From Alistipes sp. (GTDB taxonomy: Bacteria > Bacteroidota > Bacteroidia > Bacteroidales > Rikenellaceae): 64,000 bases of DNA. The stretch covers positions 32,360-96,359 of the forward strand of contig JAFZFP010000029.1 of the NCBI GenBank assembly GCA_017555905.1, read 5' to 3'. Positions 61,335-64,000 of this stretch are shown piece by piece (within the stretch, counting starts at the first letter, position 1; each line of letters starts with the position of its first letter). The notes under the pieces were generated by a model that ran no database searches, was not told where the DNA came from, and was given only the letters and a program-made list of their open reading frames with translations. The translations under genes were made by a program, and so were the position numbers.

Positions 61335-63185
61335 ATGTTTAAAGGACATCCTAAAGGTCTTTATGCCTTAGCCCTTGCTAACACTGGTGAGCGTTTCGGC
61401 TACTACACAATGTTGGCAGTGTTTGCCCTATTCCTTCGCGAGAACTTCGGTTTGGCTGCGGGTACCGCAGGTGCGATCTACTCAACTTTCCTTGGCTTGG
61501 TTTACTTTATGCCATTGGTAGGTGGTATTCTCGCTGACAAGTTCGGTTTCGGCCGAATGGTTACTATCGGTATTACCGTAATGTTTGGCGGTTATATGTT
61601 GCTCTCATTCCCATTGGGTGGCGACACTATCGCTATGATTGCTATGATGGCAGCGTTGTTGCTCATCAGCCTTGGTACAGGTTTGTTCAAGGGTAACCTC
61701 CAGGTAATGGTTGGTAACCTCTACGACGACCCACAGTATGCTGATAAGCGCGACTCTGGTTTCTCACTCTTCTATATGGCTATCAACGTAGGTTCGTTGT
61801 TCGCCCCTACAACCGCTGTAGGTATCAAGGAGTGGGCACAGAACAGCCTCGGCTTCTCTTCTAACGACGCTTACCACTTCGCATTTGCTGTTGCTTGTGT
61901 AGCATTGGTACTCTCAATCGTCATCTACTACGTATTCCGCTCTACTTTCCGCCACGTTGAGGGTGGTAAGAAGAAGGGTGAGACTGCACAGATCGTTGAT
62001 GACCTCACTCCAGAGCAGACCAAGCAGCGTATCGTTGCTTTGTGCCTCGTGTTCGCCGTAGTTATCTTCTTCTGGATGGCATTCCACCAGAACGGTTTGA
62101 CTTTGACTTACTTCGCTGACGAGTTCACAAAGACCTCTGCAATGGGTATCGAGACTATGGTATTCAACGTATGGAACCTTGCCTTGATCATCATCGCTGT
62201 TTACGCTTCATTCTCTATTTTCCAGAGCACAACCGCTAAGGGTAAGATTCTCTCAGGTGCTATCGCATCTGCAGTTTTGGCATTCTTGGTATATCGTGCT
62301 TATGGCATCACTCCTGAGACTACTGTAAACGTATCTGCTCCTATCTTCCAGCAGTTCAACCCATTCTACGTTGTTGCTTTGACCCCAGTATCAATGGCTA
62401 TCTTTGGTGCTTTGGCTAAGAGCGGCAAGGAGCCTTCAGCACCACGTAAGATTGCTTACGGTATGATGGTTGCTGCTATCGGTTTCGCTATTATGGCTAT
62501 CGGCTCACGTGGCTTGAACACCCCTAACGACCAGGCTCGCGCTATCGCAGTTGAGAAGGCTGAGGTTTTGGCTGAGAACATCTTCAACGCTCAGGGCGAT
62601 GAGGAGGCTTTGAAGGTTGCTGAGAAGGCTAAGAGCGACTTCGAGGGCAAACTTACTGCCGTGAACAAGGAGATTTTCGACCAGGTATTCGACGCACAGA
62701 CAGTTATCCTTGCTGCAAAGGCTGAGGAGCAGGCTATCCTTCTTGAGGAGGCTACAACAGAGATTATCGTAGAGGAGGCTTCTGAGGAGGCTGAGATCGT
62801 GGCTGTTGAGGAGCCTACAGTTGATCCAGTAGTTGCTGAGGCTGAGGCTACACTCGCTGCTATCAAGGCAGATACCAAGCCTTCAACACGTACCTCTGCA
62901 TACTGGTTGATCCTTACCTACTTGATCCTCACATTTGCTGAGTTGCTCCTTTCACCTATGGGTATCTCATTCGTATCGAAGGTTGCTCCTCCAAAACTCA
63001 AGGGTTTGATGATGGGTGGTTGGTTCGTGGCTACTGCTATCGGTAATATGTTGGTTGCTGTTGGTGGTTTCCTCTGGGCAGGTCTTCCATTGTGGTCAGT
63101 ATGGACAGTATTCATCGTTCTCTGCTTGCTTTCAGCACTCTTTATGTTTGTGATGATGAAGCGCTTGGAGAGCGTTACTAAGTAA
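61335..63185 (+). CDS. POT/PTR family peptide transporter (copy 2) with a large acidic loop insertion
   Basis: A 616-aa paralogue of the preceding transporter. The core motifs are kept (NTGERFGYY with Asn in place of the first Glu of ExxER, GTGLFKGNLQ, FYMAINVGS, SPMGISFVSKVAP). Between the helix ending near residue 390 and the one starting near 518 lies a ~125-residue insertion, predicted helical and very rich in Glu and Ala (AVEKAEVLAENIF, EEATTEIIVEEASEEAEI). By POT topology this is the helix 9-10 loop on the extracytoplasmic side. Copy 1 has only ~15 residues there. It has its own promoter and a strong terminator. Confidence 0.92.
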   Translation: MFKGHPKGLYALALANTGERFGYYTMLAVFALFLRENFGLAAGTAGAIYSTFLGLVYFMPLVGGILADKFGFGRMVTIGITVMFGGYMLLSFPLGGDTIAMIAMMAALLLISLGTGLFKGNLQVMVGNLYDDPQYADKRDSGFSLFYMAINVGSLFAPTTAVGIKEWAQNSLGFSSNDAYHFAFAVACVALVLSIVIYYVFRSTFRHVEGGKKKGETAQIVDDLTPEQTKQRIVALCLVFAVVIFFWMAFHQNGLTLTYFADEFTKTSAMGIETMVFNVWNLALIIIAVYASFSIFQSTTAKGKILSGAIASAVLAFLVYRAYGITPETTVNVSAPIFQQFNPFYVVALTPVSMAIFGALAKSGKEPSAPRKIAYGMMVAAIGFAIMAIGSRGLNTPNDQARAIAVEKAEVLAENIFNAQGDEEALKVAEKAKSDFEGKLTAVNKEIFDQVFDAQTVILAAKAEEQAILLEEATTEIIVEEASEEAEIVAVEEPTVDPVVAEAEATLAAIKADTKPSTRTSAYWLILTYLILTFAELLLSPMGISFVSKVAPPKLKGLMMGGWFVATAIGNMLVAVGGFLWAGLPLWSVWTVFIVLCLLSALFMFVMMKRLESVTK

Positions 63186-63207
63186 TACTCCAACAAATAT
63201 TTGCAAG

Positions 63208-63237
63208 AAAGGCTGTCCGAAAAGACAGCCTTTTTTG
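63208..63237 (+). terminator. Terminator of the second POT gene
   Basis: GGCTGTC (63211-63217) pairs with GACAGCC (63224-63230), followed by six T residues. Confidence 0.88.
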
Positions 63238-63313
63238 TGTGTATAAGTAAGCGATACGGTCGCTGACCCAAAGGTGCTATGCGTTGTATTACCTGCTTTT
63301 GCAGTAGGGGAAT

Positions 63314-63403
63314 TAAAGAGTTTAGGGAGGCCTGCGTACCCCACAAGCATAGTACATTCTCCCAAAACTACATAACCTCCTTAATCTCCTTAGCCTCCTT
63401 AGC
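63314..63403. repeat. Inverted and 9-bp tandem repeats in the POT/tnaA gap
   Basis: TAAAGAGTTTAGGGAGG (63314-63330) is an imperfect inverted copy (14 of 17) of CCTCCTTAATCTCCTTA (63376-63392). The right arm is part of three 9-mers CTCCTTAAT, CTCCTTAGC, CTCCTTAGC (63377-63403). No gene is seen between 63186 and 63544. Confidence 0.5.
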
Positions 63404-63422
63404 CTCCCTCTCCCACCTAAAA

Positions 63423-63459
63423 AAACAAAAGAGCGCATCCCCTTTCGGAGATGCGCTCT
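63423..63459 (-). terminator. Terminator of tnaA
   Basis: AGAGCGCAT (63430-63438) pairs with ATGCGCTCT (63451-63459). On the minus strand it is followed by TTTTGTTTTT, 86 bases past the tnaA stop codon. Confidence 0.8.
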
Positions 63460-63544
63460 GCGCTTTAGGTAGCAGCGCGACTCGGCTTAATCCTCGTCAT
63501 CGCAACAAGGGAGACCCCTCATCACTCACCACCACTTGGGTATA

Positions 63545-64000
63545 TTACAAACGCTCGAGTTTAACTGTGAAGTGACGCATCAACTCAGTCTCCCAAACGA
63601 TCTTCACACCACGTGTGATCTCGTGACGACGGTCATATACGTTCTTCAAAGCAGCAGCGATAACGTCCATATGGTTGTTAGTGTATGAACGACGAGCGAT
63701 GCACAAACGGAGAAGGTCAAGACCACCGAAACGGTTCTCACGAGTTACAGGATCACGGTCAGCAAGGATGTAACCAATCTCGCAACCACGAACACCAGCC
63801 TCGAGGTAGAGCTCGATAGCGAGGGTCTGTGCTGGGAACTCCTCCTTAGGGATGTTAGACAACACCTTGTCAGCATCTACGAACAATGCGTGACCACCTA
63901 CAGGACGCTGGTAAGGAATGCCGTACTCATCGAGCTTAGCAGCGAGGTACTGAACCTGCTTGATACGAGTCTCGATAGTGTCGAGCTCAGTGTTCTCGTC
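63545..64000 (-). CDS. tnaA: Tryptophanase, C-terminal part
   Basis: The C-terminal ~151 residues of a beta-eliminating PLP lyase; the rest lies beyond the window. Segments GGHALFVDADKVL, EFPAQTLAIELYLEAGVRGCEIG, RDPVTRENRFGGLDLLRLCIARRSYT and the ending LMRHFTVKLERL match tryptophanase better than its close relative tyrosine phenol-lyase (which has RRVYTYAHMD and ends differently). TnaA splits tryptophan into indole, pyruvate and ammonia. The start codon is outside, so upstream control cannot be judged. Confidence 0.88.
   Translation of the reverse strand, partial: DENTELDTIETRIKQVQYLAAKLDEYGIPYQRPVGGHALFVDADKVLSNIPKEEFPAQTLAIELYLEAGVRGCEIGYILADRDPVTRENRFGGLDLLRLCIARRSYTNNHMDVIAAALKNVYDRRHEITRGVKIVWETELMRHFTVKLERL

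Noticed and set aside
59602-61366. The near-identical 5' ends of the two POT genes as a mobile repeat
   Set aside because: The similarity is the conserved start of paralogous coding sequences (MFKGHPKGL), explained by gene duplication.
1-64000. CRISPR array, tRNA, rRNA, insertion sequence or prophage
   Set aside because: I found no spaced direct repeats, cloverleaf genes, transposase or integrase frames, or phage structural genes.

Overview
The window looks like a chromosomal core segment of a Bacteroidales bacterium, most likely Alistipes or a close Rikenellaceae relative. Seen directly: many start sites are preceded by a TAnnTTTG box, sometimes with TTTG about 20 bp further upstream (the Bacteroidetes -7/-33 promoter), Shine-Dalgarno sequences are mostly absent, and lipoproteins are frequent. 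Families typical of the phylum are present: a GldE-type CorC protein next to a phosphopantetheinyl transferase, a DUF3098-type protein between ftsX and uppP, DUF4270- and DUF6029-type proteins, and Omp28-related lipoproteins. A tryptophanase end at the right edge fits an indole producer. The genus is inference. I see no rRNA, tRNA, CRISPR array, insertion sequence or prophage module.

Layout. 1-5.3 kb: end of an alpha-oxoamine synthase (serine palmitoyltransferase-like), transketolase, an unrecognised cytosolic protein and a GH5 mannanase lipoprotein. 5.5-15.8 kb: a plus-strand block murG-murC-ftsQ-ftsA-ftsZ (the distal half of a dcw cluster), then gldE, a PPTase and a MATE exporter. 15.9-29.7 kb: mostly minus strand, with a small lipoprotein, a TSUP permease (plus), a C1 peptidase, topA, a DUF4270 lipoprotein coupled to a short glycogen-synthase-like protein, and the group yfhO-ftsX-DUF3098-uppP-truB-queA. 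29.9-36.5 kb, plus: a small membrane-anchored coiled-coil protein, a polyprenyl synthase, an MFS sugar permease, then lipA-lipB-recJ.

36.5-45.6 kb, plus: a 113-bp imperfect palindrome, then a four-gene envelope redox cluster (TlpA-like thioredoxin, DUF6029-type beta-barrel, two tandem Omp28 lipoproteins with CxxC motifs), a cyclophilin, a DAHP synthase/chorismate mutase fusion, an acyltransferase and an SDR. 45.6-52.8 kb, minus: a short AraC regulator and a co-directional run of nucleoside phosphorylase, dnaN, a DEDDh exonuclease, a LysM/periplasmic-binding hybrid, rex and an unusually short ribF. 52.9-64 kb: glmM, an M20 dipeptidase and a lipocalin (plus), an L,D-transpeptidase-like protein and glgB (minus), two tandem POT transporters (plus) and the 3' end of tnaA (minus).

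Common themes are envelope construction (murG, murC, glmM, uppP, ftsQAZ, ftsX, LysM proteins), secreted or lipidated proteins, and cofactor or redox biology (lipA, lipB, ribF, rex, the thioredoxin cluster). The best candidate for an under-described system is the redox cluster at 36973-41639. Other notable points are an L,D-transpeptidase fold with Ser in place of the catalytic Cys, a POT transporter with a ~125-residue insertion where mammalian PepT1 carries its extracellular domain, a glycogen-synthase-like protein without its KTGGL motif or second domain, a RibF without recognisable flavokinase motifs, an enlarged FtsQ, and a recurring GAGGGTGTC terminator hairpin.
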